Shown: piece after piece, positions 33,342-42,992 of the stretch
Numbering within the stretch: position 1 is the stretch's first letter
Layout of the letters: every line of letters starts with the position of its first letter
NCBI GenBank assembly: GCA_043747595.1
Contig: JAYTOX010000056.1
Location: forward strand, 1 to 55,078
Source of the DNA: JADKIH01 sp043747595
Lineage (GTDB): Bacteria; Bacteroidota; Bacteroidia; AKYH767-A; 2013-40CM-41-45
Reading direction: 5' to 3'
Length of the DNA: 55,078 bases
Notes under the pieces: generated by a model
What the model was told of the DNA's origin: nothing
Databases searched by the model: none
The model's input: the letters and a program-made list of their open reading frames with translations, nothing else
Program-made: the position numbers and the translations under genes

Positions 33342-36300
33342 CTAAGGATTAGCTTTAGTAAAAGTATTTTTAGTTTTATTTTCAAGCCAAGAATAGTCGA
33401 TTGATTCGATAATACCATCGCCATTTACATCACCTGGAAAATAGCCAACAAAATAGCCATTGCTTAATGTACTATTTTCAATATTAAAATCATTGAAATT
33501 AATTATCCCATCTTGATTTAGATCACCGGTATGCAATGCATAAACACCTGGTTCAACCAAAATCTGATTACTTCCATACGCCTTTGTTGCAGCTAAAGTG
33601 AAATCATAAAGCGTATCAGGTGAATTAAAACCAAAAATTACGGAACTCCATATTTCCAAACTATTCCTATTTTTAATAGCGATATAATAATTTTGACCTA
33701 AAGCAGGTTGCGGAAATAAAATATTAGCATTTCCAAATACACTTACGACTCCTTTAGAAGAATAGTCAATTTGTTTAGTTGTGGGATTAATTAAATTAAC
33801 TGTGATAGAATCTGCAAGAGTATCTGCAGGGTTTAGGAGTGCAGCCATTTTGTGAGTACTAGTCGAATATAAACCTTCTAAGTAAACTTTTATTTGAATG
33901 CCATAATCTAGCGGTTCTGTGGCGAAGGCATTTATGCTACACGTTTGTGATGTGCCTGCTACATTAACTCCAACTACCGACCAGTAATAATTTGCTCCTT
34001 GTAGCATCAGTCCTGTCAAAGCAAAAGTATCGGTTGTATTTATAAGCACTTGTGTTGGAGGATTTACAAAGTCTAAAAACACTCGATATGAACTAATGTT
34101 GGCAATTTTTGACCATTTTAGTGTTGAACCAGTATGAGGAATAAAAGAAGTAGCGTTTTGAGGAATCATAGTAGAAGCACAGGCAGGAAGAGAAGTAGTA
34201 ACATTAATTGAAAAAAGACCGGTACCTCCACCAACACCTGCATGATAAACACGAATAAAATAAGTTTGCCCTACTGTAAGAGTTGTTGAAGTTAATACTT
34301 CAGGTTGACCATTTCCATAGGTATTAATACATTGAAGTGAATTTAGAGCCCCGCAAGTATTTGAAAACAATTGTATAACTGCATTGAATCCATTGCCAGA
34401 ATTAACAGTGATAATCTCTATTGGATAAGATGCTACAAAGGAATACCAGACATCATCATCGGGAGTTGTACCCGTAAGAGAACAAACAGGAATCGACGCA
34501 GAAGCAGTTGCTGCAATAGTTTGGCTTCCTGTCGTAAAAGCTGTTGGAATAGTAACAGGAAGAACAATAGCATTTGAACAATTATCATTAATAGGAGGGA
34601 CTGGAGTAGCGCTGACACAAATTGCAAATTGACCACTACCATTACCTGCACCTACTTGATTATGATATATTCGTAAAAAATATTGTTGTCCCAAAACTAA
34701 ATTGGTTGCATTTATATATTCAGTCAAACCGTAACTGGAACTATCTTTACAAGCTATCAAAACATTCGAAGAATTAAATAATTCAACCGCAGGATCATAG
34801 TTTCCACTACCCATCACTTTAACGGTAGTATTGGAATTAGTGGCTGTAAATTCAAACCAAACATCATCATCTGCTATTCCACCTGCGCAGGCAATAAGAG
34901 AAGGTGTAGCAGTTGCATTAACAGATGAATAATACCCCCCACAAAGATCAGTACAAGGAGCACTAGCTACATCGAGATGTTGAGGAGTGGACCGATTATC
35001 ATTGCTTGGAATAACTGTAGTTGAAACATAGCTTACATATGCACCTGGCGATAACTTTAGAGATGAAGCACAAACAGGAGGATCCATAAGCGTTGAAATA
35101 CCTGGTGTACCAAAGTTTCTTGTATTCGAAGTCAGCTGATTGAAATACTCGCCAGATTGAGGAGTTGTACTAACATTTACACCATTAAGGCCTATAGTAT
35201 AAGAATAAATATAATTAATGGTTCCATTGAATGGTTCCATATTTCCATATACGTATTCAATTTCTGAAGTTGCTTCATAGAGCTTTAACTGAAAATTGAA
35301 ATTTGGCCCAGAGTTATTATAAATTTCCATTCCTGCCCATTCAATAGTAAAGACTCTACTACCTGAAACCCCTGTAACAGAATATTTAATTGAAGCATCT
35401 AGATTGGATTGAAGACCAGCATTGCCCTGACAAACTAAATCTTCATAAAAAGGAGCAATGATTAACGGACCGGCATTCATCGTAAGTGAGTTCGTATAAC
35501 TATATGCACCACTGCCACTTCCAAGCAAAGCAGTTGTAGTATTAAAAGTAATAAATCCATTGGTAGATACTAAAAAAGAGGAATACGTTTTCCCCTGATA
35601 ATTAAAGTTAAAACCAATTGGCTGGACAGTGCTTAAATTATCATCTGTATTAGTTCCATTTCTCCAACCTGTAACTGTTGTTCCTCCAGAAAAAATAGAA
35701 GTGTAACTGATACCTGTACTTCTAGCAACATTATAATTTATGATAGGCGCAGTTGTGAATGAATTCACAGAGCAACCCGTAGCAGATCCAATAGCATTTT
35801 TGGGTACTACTTTGTAATAATAGACAGAATTAAAAGCAAGAGCAGCAGTAGGAGTATATGTTGTACCTATTTGAGAAGTAGAAACAAGCGGTGGAGTTGA
35901 AGATGTGCCAAAATAAACATCGTATGAAATCGGATTTCCCGTTCCTGCAGTCCAACTTATAGTAGTCGCAGACGAAATGCCAGTAGAGCCTGAAGTCGGA
36001 CTTGAAGTACTTACACAAGATGGCGGAAGAGCAGGTGGAGTAAAAGAGTATGAAACACCACTTGTTATTGCTGAGGTATTACTATTATTTACAGTAGCAT
36101 TCGAAAAAGAAGCAGTCGATGCAGTTGGCACGACACTCCAAAAATCGGTTGTAGAAGTAGCTAAGCCAACGGAATAAGCACCTGCATTAACTATCATTCC
36201 GGTATTATAAACGAACTGAACTACGTTGGTTGTTTCAAATAACCAAACCTGAAATTTTCCGGTATTCGTTGTACTGTTTTTAGGGATAGCTAAAATAAAC

Positions 36301-36737
36301 TCAACCGCCAATTTACGATTAGGAGCTGTACCAATTAATTTATAACCACAATAGCCAATAGTCCCTGTATTGAGATCATCCCAATATGGTGCAATTTTAG
36401 GAAAGTCAGAATTGACAATTAAATTATTTACTGCATTGTTAGAAATAACTGTTGAACCCAATCGCATTAGCCCATTCGAATTGGTTGAAAATTGAGAATA
36501 GATTACATTGTTGAAAGTAAAATTGAAACCAATATTTTGAACGGTACTTGCAACATCGTCTTGGCCGGTTAAAAACAATGGTGTAAATCCATTCATGTTT
36601 TCTAAAACTGCACCTGTGCTAACAGAAGTAGTATATAGATTTACTTGAGCAGAAACACTAATAGAATAAAACAATAGAATTAGACTATTCAAAAATAGTA
36701 TTTTGAATAGTGTTGATTCAAGTAGTATTTTTTTCAT
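33342..36737 (-). CDS. large secreted protein with Fn3 and PPC-like domains and a C-terminal dockerin-like pair
   Basis: A 1131-residue exported protein. Signal peptide to about residue 31; then two copies of a beta module with IGFNF.F....Y..F....NG...........IAP.WDDL/FYEDL (about 35-235 and 335-560); between them an Fn3-type domain (about 236-330). Two domains of pre-peptidase C-terminal/jelly-roll type follow (about 575-700 and 705-830, each with DDDVW[F/Y].F and GQ.YF[L/I]R[V/I]YH), then another Fn3-like segment. The end holds GDLNQDGIINFNDF and GDVNGDGIIESIDY, two EF-hand-like calcium loops with a dockerin type I layout. No T9SS tail is present, unlike its neighbours. Ligand and partners are unknown. 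The start ATG at 36735-36737 gives a good signal peptide. Confidence 0.82.
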   Translation of the reverse strand: MKKILLESTLFKILFLNSLILLFYSISVSAQVNLYTTSVSTGAVLENMNGFTPLFLTGQDDVASTVQNIGFNFTFNNVIYSQFSTNSNGLMRLGSTVISNNAVNNLIVNSDFPKIAPYWDDLNTGTIGYCGYKLIGTAPNRKLAVEFILAIPKNSTTNTGKFQVWLFETTNVVQFVYNTGMIVNAGAYSVGLATSTTDFWSVVPTASTASFSNATVNNSNTSAITSGVSYSFTPPALPPSCVSTSSPTSGSTGISSATTISWTAGTGNPISYDVYFGTSSTPPLVSTSQIGTTYTPTAALAFNSVYYYKVVPKNAIGSATGCSVNSFTTAPIINYNVARSTGISYTSIFSGGTTVTGWRNGTNTDDNLSTVQPIGFNFNYQGKTYSSFLVSTNGFITFNTTTALLGSGSGAYSYTNSLTMNAGPLIIAPFYEDLVCQGNAGLQSNLDASIKYSVTGVSGSRVFTIEWAGMEIYNNSGPNFNFQLKLYEATSEIEYVYGNMEPFNGTINYIYSYTIGLNGVNVSTTPQSGEYFNQLTSNTRNFGTPGISTLMDPPVCASSLKLSPGAYVSYVSTTVIPSNDNRSTPQHLDVASAPCTDLCGGYYSSVNATATPSLIACAGGIADDDVWFEFTATNSNTTVKVMGSGNYDPAVELFNSSNVLIACKDSSSYGLTEYINATNLVLGQQYFLRIYHNQVGAGNGSGQFAICVSATPVPPINDNCSNAIVLPVTIPTAFTTGSQTIAATASASIPVCSLTGTTPDDDVWYSFVASYPIEIITVNSGNGFNAVIQLFSNTCGALNSLQCINTYGNGQPEVLTSTTLTVGQTYFIRVYHAGVGGGTGLFSINVTTSLPACASTMIPQNATSFIPHTGSTLKWSKIANISSYRVFLDFVNPPTQVLINTTDTFALTGLMLQGANYYWSVVGVNVAGTSQTCSINAFATEPLDYGIQIKVYLEGLYSTSTHKMAALLNPADTLADSITVNLINPTTKQIDYSSKGVVSVFGNANILFPQPALGQNYYIAIKNRNSLEIWSSVIFGFNSPDTLYDFTLAATKAYGSNQILVEPGVYALHTGDLNQDGIINFNDFNIENSTLSNGYFVGYFPGDVNGDGIIESIDYSWLENKTKNTFTKANP

Positions 36738-36962
36738 TTTTTTTATTCGACGTAGTATTAGTTCTTACCTACTTTATTATTTACTTTGCAATACCCAACG
36801 ATGATAATCGGGAGAGTTGTTATTGCATTTAAAAAATCCGCAGCTTATTAATAAAACAAAATCAGAAGATTACCAACCAAAGATAAGTTCTGAAAGATGA
36901 TTTTCCAATAGGAATCTAAGGTTTATTTATTAACTATTATTGCAGTTCCATTCACCTCATTT

Positions 36963-38579
36963 ATGTCTCATTTTACCCTAGAAAAGCTTCCATTCACAGA
37001 AACAGGTCACTTTTCACCAACAGTTCTTGAATACAGCAGAAAAGGACCTGGATTAAACTCTTTTTTTGAATTTGAGGATACAATTGAAGGTTTCAAGCAG
37101 ATAATAAAAAAGAACCCTCCATTCAAAGGAAACCGAGAAATCTTAAGAGACATCCTTCTAGATCAATATAAAGCCTCAAAAATTGAGTTAAATAATGAAG
37201 TTTTTGAAAATATCCATGCTCTTACTTCAGTAAACACTTTTACAGTTACAACAGGTCATCAACTCAATATTTTTTCAGGTCCACTCTATGTTTTTTACAA
37301 GTTGGTTTCAACAATTAATCTTGCAGAACAGCTTCGTCAGAAATTTCCAACACACAATTTCGTACCGGTATATTGGATGGCCAGTGAAGATCATGATATT
37401 GAAGAAATCAACCACATCCATTTGTTTGGCAAACGTCATTCTTTTGAAACACAATATGCCGGAGCTTCAGGTAAATTACCATTAAGTGAAATTTATAGCA
37501 TAATCTCAAATGTTAACGAACTTTTAGGTCAGAGTTCCCATGCGGAAGAGCTCAAAAAAATTATTCAGGAAAGTTATCTTGAATCAACCAATTTATCAGA
37601 GGCAACTCGTAAGTGGATAAATTATTTTTTCGGGAAGTATGGATTAGTTATACTAGACGCAAATGAAAAATTATTTAAACAAGCGTTTACTCCGCTGTTG
37701 AAAAAAGAATTATCAGAAAATTTTATTAAAATTGAAACTGATAAGACGATTGAAAAACTAAAAAATAATTTTCATATCCAAGTAAATCCTAGAGATATCA
37801 ATCTTTTTTATTTTCATGATAATTTGAGAAATCGAATTGTAAAAGTTGGAGATCATTTTGAAGTTTTAAATTCCAATATCACGTTTACACAAAATGAAAT
37901 TGAAAATGAAGTAAATTCCTTTCCCGAAAAATTTAGCCCGAATGTTTTGTTTCGGCCAATCTATCAACAGTTAATACTTCCAAACATTGCAAACATTGGA
38001 GGACCGGCAGAATTGGAATATTGGCTGGAATTAAAATCGGCATTTATAGCTGCAGATATTCAAATGCCAATATTAATGTTGCGAAACAGCGCATTAATAA
38101 TCGATAAAACAATTAATTCTAAATGGAAAAAATTTGGCTTTTCAACAGCCGACTATTTTCTAGATGAAAATGAATTGGCAAAAAAATATTTATCATTCGG
38201 AAAATTAAAAGATTTTAACACTATCCATTTCCAAGAGAAAATTATTGAAGAGTTTGATAGTCTTGCTGAACAAGTTTCGAACGTTGATCAAACATTAAAG
38301 GCAAGTGTTGAATCAGAAAAGCAAAAGTTATTAAACTCTTTAAAGTCGTTGCAAGAGAAAGTAATTAGGACTGCAAAGAAAAAAGAAGAAACAGAACTAA
38401 ATCAGATTAATAAAATTAAAGAGAAATTATTTCCTCAAAATAATTTACAAGAAAGAATTGACTCAGTTCTGCCTTATTACTTGAAAGATGGCAAGAATTT
38501 TATTGAATTATTAAAAAAATCGTTTGACCCATTTGATCATAGTTTCCTTGTAATTCAAGAAACCGATATCCAAGATTAA
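36963..38579 (+). CDS. bshC: bacillithiol biosynthesis cysteine-adding enzyme BshC
   Basis: A 538-residue enzyme that adds cysteine to glucosaminyl-malate, the last step of bacillithiol synthesis, the thiol used by many Firmicutes and Bacteroidota in place of glutathione. Family motifs: TVTTGHQLNIFSGPLYVFYK near residue 100, PVYWMASEDHDIEEINHI near 138-155, LFRPIYQQLILPNIANIGGPAELEYW around 340-365, and a long charged coiled coil (about 440-510). Full length. bshA and bshB are not in the window. Its stop codon overlaps the stop of the convergent phosphoesterase gene. Confidence 0.94.
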   Translation: MSHFTLEKLPFTETGHFSPTVLEYSRKGPGLNSFFEFEDTIEGFKQIIKKNPPFKGNREILRDILLDQYKASKIELNNEVFENIHALTSVNTFTVTTGHQLNIFSGPLYVFYKLVSTINLAEQLRQKFPTHNFVPVYWMASEDHDIEEINHIHLFGKRHSFETQYAGASGKLPLSEIYSIISNVNELLGQSSHAEELKKIIQESYLESTNLSEATRKWINYFFGKYGLVILDANEKLFKQAFTPLLKKELSENFIKIETDKTIEKLKNNFHIQVNPRDINLFYFHDNLRNRIVKVGDHFEVLNSNITFTQNEIENEVNSFPEKFSPNVLFRPIYQQLILPNIANIGGPAELEYWLELKSAFIAADIQMPILMLRNSALIIDKTINSKWKKFGFSTADYFLDENELAKKYLSFGKLKDFNTIHFQEKIIEEFDSLAEQVSNVDQTLKASVESEKQKLLNSLKSLQEKVIRTAKKKEETELNQINKIKEKLFPQNNLQERIDSVLPYYLKDGKNFIELLKKSFDPFDHSFLVIQETDIQD

Positions 38580-39733
38580 TCTATAATAAATTTTCCTGAT
38601 GCAATTTGTTTTTTTTCAGTCATTATTCGATAAAAATAAATTCCTGATGACAACTCTTCTCGATTAAAAGAAATGGTTTTAGTACTACTTAACGGAATCA
38701 TTTCGTCCTTCTTTTTGTTTCCTAAATTGTCATAAACCTGAAGATACGTTTTAACGATATTTTCTTCTATCCCTTCTAAAGTTATCACTCCTTGGTCTGT
38801 AACCGGATTTGGATAAATAAAAGAAGCTTGATTTGATGTTGAAATATCCTGAACTTTATTTGTTAAAAATATTTCTTCTATCGGTTTAGCAGTTGCGCTG
38901 TTACCGGCATAAGGAAGTCCATACATATCTTCAATTGTTCTAAGTAGATCGTAATGATTATACCCATTCGAAGAATAAAGACCCGGTTGAATCATAGGCC
39001 CTACAAACACACATGGAATATGATTTGCATGGATGTTATCATCTTCATCAAAAAGTAGAATGAGCAAACTATTATTCTGCATTGCCCAATTTACATAAGC
39101 AGATAAATTTAAATTTACCCAAGAATCTCCAGAAATTATCCTAGCCGGATCAACACCATTATGCATATCGTTATCCATATTTGGAATTACAAAACTCACT
39201 GAAGGTAAAGTTGTAAAATCAGTAGGAAAGTGATCCATCGTTAAATTAATAGCAGTTGGAATCTGATTTGTTCCATTGCCCTGCCAATTAATCCACGGGC
39301 TATGTTTCCGACCATAACTTCCTGATGCACCTACCAATGAACCAATAGAAGGCAGGTCTTCTGAATAACCCTTAAAGCTAAAGCCGGAATTTATTAATGA
39401 AGCACCTAAATTAGGTGTAGACCAAGGTGTTCCAACAGGTAAATTATCTGTTGTAACACCCTGATTTGAGCCAGAAAATAACATAATATAATTCGGCTGA
39501 CTCGGGTGACTTAATGCATAATATTCTACCATACTCGCGCCAATCGAAGAAAGATGATTGATATAAGGAGCAGAGGCGGAGCCAATCACTTGACTGTAGC
39601 CATGATTTTCTAACATGCAAATTACAACATGATCTGGTCGGGGAACACTACAATTTGACTTTTCTATTCCGACGAATAAAACCAATGCAAGGAATAGACG
39701 GCCAGAAATTTTCAATCTTCTTTTGTTTGTCAT
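38576..39733 (-). CDS. exported phosphoesterase (acid-phosphatase/PLC-like) with T9SS sorting domain
   Basis: A 385-residue protein. After a signal sequence (about 1-28) comes an alkaline-phosphatase-superfamily phosphoesterase domain: PDHVVICMLENHGYSQVIG (33-51), HPSQPNYIMLFSG (76-88), PSVSFVIPNMDNDMHNG near 190-210, LLILLFDEDDNIHANHIPCVFVGP and YNHYDLLRTIEDMYGLP near 260-285, the metal-ligand and substrate regions of the Phosphoesterase (PF04185-type) family. The last 75 residues are a T9SS type A sorting domain (FIYPNPVTDQGVITLEG...SGIYFYRIMTEKKQIASGKFIID). It should act outside the cell, probably releasing phosphate from organic esters. I start at the ATG at 39731-39733; the longer frame to 39790 begins with TTG and spoils the signal peptide. 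Confidence 0.88.
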   Translation of the reverse strand: MTNKRRLKISGRLFLALVLFVGIEKSNCSVPRPDHVVICMLENHGYSQVIGSASAPYINHLSSIGASMVEYYALSHPSQPNYIMLFSGSNQGVTTDNLPVGTPWSTPNLGASLINSGFSFKGYSEDLPSIGSLVGASGSYGRKHSPWINWQGNGTNQIPTAINLTMDHFPTDFTTLPSVSFVIPNMDNDMHNGVDPARIISGDSWVNLNLSAYVNWAMQNNSLLILLFDEDDNIHANHIPCVFVGPMIQPGLYSSNGYNHYDLLRTIEDMYGLPYAGNSATAKPIEEIFLTNKVQDISTSNQASFIYPNPVTDQGVITLEGIEENIVKTYLQVYDNLGNKKKDEMIPLSSTKTISFNREELSSGIYFYRIMTEKKQIASGKFIID

Positions 39734-40034
39734 GATTTGATAGCTTGTATTTTTTGATACGCAGCAAAAAAACAATCGATACTGTTTCAATTATGAAGTG
39801 TCTGAATCATAAGTGGTTAATAAGTACTATTTAGCATAGATGCTTATTAAAAAGCAACGGTTTTACAAATAAATCGCAATAACTTACCATCGGAAATGTT
39901 GAAAAAAAAGGAAAACATTTCTCAAATCCTGTCAGAAGATTCAATTTTGAAGAATTGAAAATTAAAATATATAAAATGTTGCATTTGTATTGAATAAGAT
40001 TCTTTAATCACAAAAATTAACAATATTTTTGCGC
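39734..40034. other. 301-nt divergent intergenic region (phosphoesterase / guaA)
   Basis: AT-rich, with no gene. It carries the guaA -7 box at its right end. Several TTATTAA-like strings are present, but nothing I can assign. Confidence 0.5.
40024..40031 (+). promoter_or_regulatory. -7 element of guaA
   Basis: TATTTTTG, an exact TAnnTTTG, ends three bases before the ATG at 40035, implying a leaderless mRNA. An alternative TTG start at 40029 lies inside the box and is therefore unlikely. A weak -33 (TTTA at 40003-40006) is 17 nt upstream. Confidence 0.45.
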
Positions 40035-41558
40035 ATGCACCAGAAAATTCTTATCGCCGACTTTGGGTCACAGTATACTCAACTTATTGCCCGTCGAATT
40101 AGAGAATTAAATGTTTACTGCGAAATCTACCCGTTTCATAATTTTCCAAGCATCACCGATGATGTAATGGGCGTTATACTTTCCGGAAGTCCTTCATCAG
40201 TTTTAGAAAAAGATCATCCGGAACTCAAGCTTTCATTTAGAGGCCAAGTGCCCATTTTAGGAGTCTGTTATGGTGCACAATTACTTTCGCATCAAAATGG
40301 GGGAGAGGTGTTGCCTTCGAAAATTCGAGAGTATGGCCGTGCCAATTTGGTTTCCATAAAAGAGAACTCACTTTTTAAGGACATTTCCATTCAATCAACA
40401 GTTTGGATGTCGCATGGAGATACAATCGCCAGTCTTCCTAATAATTTTGAATTACTGGCAAGTACAAATGAAGTAAAAATTGCTGCCTTTAGAATAGCCG
40501 GTGAACAAACATATGGAATTCAATTTCACCCTGAGGTTACTCATTCAGAGGATGGAAAACAATTACTAAAGAATTTTTTAGTGGACATTTGTGGTTGTTC
40601 GCAAGACTGGACGCCAAAATTTTTTGCACAAGAAACCATCGAAAAATTAAAAAAACAATTAACAAATGATATTGTCGTTCTCGGTTTATCGGGAGGTGTT
40701 GATAGTTCAGTTGCTGCAATTTTACTTCATCAAGCAATCGGAAAAAATCTTCATTGTATTTTTGTTGATAATGGCTTACTTAGAAAAGACGAATTCCAAC
40801 AAGTTTTAAATTCATATAAAACTATGGGATTAAATATTACAGGTGTTAATTCTTCCGAAAAATTTTATACCGCATTAAAAGGCTTAACAGATCCGGAAGA
40901 AAAGCGAAAAGCGATTGGAAAAACATTTATTGACGTTTTTGATGAAGAAGCACATCGAATTAAGAATGTTAAATGGTTAGCTCAAGGAACAATTTATCCT
41001 GATATTATTGAAAGTGTAAGTATTAACGGACCAAGCGCAACAATTAAAAGCCATCATAATGTTGGAGGGCTTCCTGATAAAATGAATTTAAAAATTGTTG
41101 AACCATTAAATACACTTTTCAAAGATGAAGTTCGAGCAGTCGGTAGAGAGCTTGAGATTGACAATAGTATTTTAAGTAGACATCCATTTCCGGGCCCAGG
41201 ATTGGCAATAAGAATATTGGGTGATATTACACCGGAAAAGATAGCAATAGTGCAGCAAGCAGATGAAATCTTTATTTCACAATTGAAGAAAGAAGGGTTA
41301 TATGATACTGTTTGGCAAGCAGGTGCAATTCTTTTACCAGTTCAATCTGTTGGAGTAATGGGCGATGAACGAACGTACGAAAATGCAATCTGTTTACGTG
41401 CTGTTCAATCGGTAGATGGAATGACTGCCGATTGGGTTCATTTGCCGTATACCTTTCTTGCAAATGTATCGAACGAAATAATCAATAAGGTTCGAGGAAT
41501 AAACAGAGTAGTTTATGATATCAGCTCGAAACCGCCAGCTACCATTGAATGGGAATAA
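40035..41558 (+). CDS. guaA: GMP synthase (glutamine-hydrolysing)
   Basis: A 507-residue cytosolic enzyme converting XMP to GMP. The class I glutamine amidotransferase domain comes first (Cys in GVCYGAQLL near residue 79; FHPEVTHSEDG near 167-177 with His and Glu of the triad). The ATP-pyrophosphatase domain follows (LGLSGGVDSSVAA near 218-230), then the dimerisation domain ending KPPATIEWE, the invariant C-terminus. Full length. Start chosen at the ATG at 40035. It leads a tight plus-strand run with the LysM, hemF and glycosylase-like genes, with an 18-nt gap to the next. Confidence 0.97.
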   Translation: MHQKILIADFGSQYTQLIARRIRELNVYCEIYPFHNFPSITDDVMGVILSGSPSSVLEKDHPELKLSFRGQVPILGVCYGAQLLSHQNGGEVLPSKIREYGRANLVSIKENSLFKDISIQSTVWMSHGDTIASLPNNFELLASTNEVKIAAFRIAGEQTYGIQFHPEVTHSEDGKQLLKNFLVDICGCSQDWTPKFFAQETIEKLKKQLTNDIVVLGLSGGVDSSVAAILLHQAIGKNLHCIFVDNGLLRKDEFQQVLNSYKTMGLNITGVNSSEKFYTALKGLTDPEEKRKAIGKTFIDVFDEEAHRIKNVKWLAQGTIYPDIIESVSINGPSATIKSHHNVGGLPDKMNLKIVEPLNTLFKDEVRAVGRELEIDNSILSRHPFPGPGLAIRILGDITPEKIAIVQQADEIFISQLKKEGLYDTVWQAGAILLPVQSVGVMGDERTYENAICLRAVQSVDGMTADWVHLPYTFLANVSNEIINKVRGINRVVYDISSKPPATIEWE

Positions 41559-41576
41559 TTTTTTAACTATACCACC

Positions 41577-42992
41577 GTGAAGTACATTCAAATACTCTTA
41601 TTCATTTCCCTTTTAACATACGGAGAAAATACTCATGCTCAAACGAATCTGACAGCTCGAGATACTTCCGAAATTAGATTTATTAATACAAGGAAATTTT
41701 ATGTTTATAAAGTTGATAAAGGCGAAACACTTTTCAGCATTTCCCAAAAATTCAATATCCCGCAACAAGAAATAATAGAGTTTAATAAAAACATAAGTAA
41801 GCAAGGATTAAAATATAAAACTAAGATTTGGATTCCTGCTTTTTCTTGGTTAAAAAAAGATTCACAAGTTGAAGTTCCATTGGAAGAAGAATTCGATAAA
41901 CATCCCGAAAAGAACGTATATAAAATCGCAATAGTAAGTTTGTTAAACTTACCAAGATTTTATTCTATCGATTCTATTTCGAACGATTCTACATTTATTG
42001 AAGATAATTTAGAGAGAGATATCGTCAGCAACCTAACATTTGTAGAAGGCGCTTTATATAGTGCTGAGCAATTAAACAAAGATGGATTTAAAACTCATAT
42101 TTATATTTTAGATAGTGAACAGGATACCATAAAATTGGCAACTAAACTTCGTCAATCCGTTCCTGACTTAATCATTTCAAATGAAACAGGAACTACATTA
42201 AAATATTTATCACATTTTTCCGATCTCAAAAACACTAAACTTATTAGTTGCGGAATAAATACTACTGAATATATTAAAGGTTCAGAAAATTCATACTCAT
42301 TGTATCCAAGTTCGCTTACTCAATGTGAACGAATGGGTTATTTTAACGCAAAATATTTTCCAGGAGCAGTAGCAATTACAATTCGTTCTAAGCAATCAAA
42401 GGAAAATGATAGAGCCGCATCTTTTCGAAGTGGTTGGAAAAATGGTGGTGGTGGTAGAAATCTTATAGTAGATTATAGTAAAGGTGGAGCAAAAGCAATA
42501 ATGGATAGTCTTAGCAGTTCTAAAAAAAATATCGTATTCCTTTCTTTCTCGAACGAAGATATAGTCACAACCATTTTGGCAGGTTTAAAAACTCAAATAC
42601 CTGAAAAAAATGTTACAGTAGCAGGTCTACCTACATGGCAATATTTTGAAACGATCGATCAGAAACTTTTGGATAAATGCAATGCAATTATCTTTAGTTC
42701 CGGTTTTATAGATTATAAGAGTCCTGAGGTCGAGACTTTCAGAAAATACTTTCGCGAGCACTACAATAGTGAGCCTACAGAAGCATCATTCCAAGGCTTT
42801 GATGCCATGCAATACACTGCCAAAAACTTTTTAAAATTTGGAAAGAAATTTATTACCAACAGTAAATCGATTTATGTAAACGGACTTTATTCAGAATATG
42901 ATATGGAAGATAATGAAAACAAAACCATTCATGTATTTCAACCGACAAAGGACGAAGATGTCGATCTTTTTTTAAAAATCAAGAAAAAATAA
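41577..42992 (+). CDS. LysM domain fused to a type 1 periplasmic-binding-protein-like domain
   Basis: A 471-residue exported protein with a signal peptide to about residue 22. One LysM domain (about 42-87, YKVDKGETLFSISQKFNIPQQEIIEFN) should bind peptidoglycan. Residues about 112-465 show the pattern of a type 1 periplasmic-binding-protein fold as in amino-acid (LivJ-like) binding proteins: IAIVSLL, a Ser/Thr-rich loop, DLIISNETG, AVAITIRS..., FRSGWKNGG, IVFLSFSNEDIV. No ABC permease is nearby, so it may sense or hold a ligand at the cell wall. The start is GTG at 41577, 18 nt after guaA; no ATG is suitably placed. Its stop overlaps the hemF start (TAATG). Confidence 0.8.
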   Translation: MKYIQILLFISLLTYGENTHAQTNLTARDTSEIRFINTRKFYVYKVDKGETLFSISQKFNIPQQEIIEFNKNISKQGLKYKTKIWIPAFSWLKKDSQVEVPLEEEFDKHPEKNVYKIAIVSLLNLPRFYSIDSISNDSTFIEDNLERDIVSNLTFVEGALYSAEQLNKDGFKTHIYILDSEQDTIKLATKLRQSVPDLIISNETGTTLKYLSHFSDLKNTKLISCGINTTEYIKGSENSYSLYPSSLTQCERMGYFNAKYFPGAVAITIRSKQSKENDRAASFRSGWKNGGGGRNLIVDYSKGGAKAIMDSLSSSKKNIVFLSFSNEDIVTTILAGLKTQIPEKNVTVAGLPTWQYFETIDQKLLDKCNAIIFSSGFIDYKSPEVETFRKYFREHYNSEPTEASFQGFDAMQYTAKNFLKFGKKFITNSKSIYVNGLYSEYDMEDNENKTIHVFQPTKDEDVDLFLKIKKK

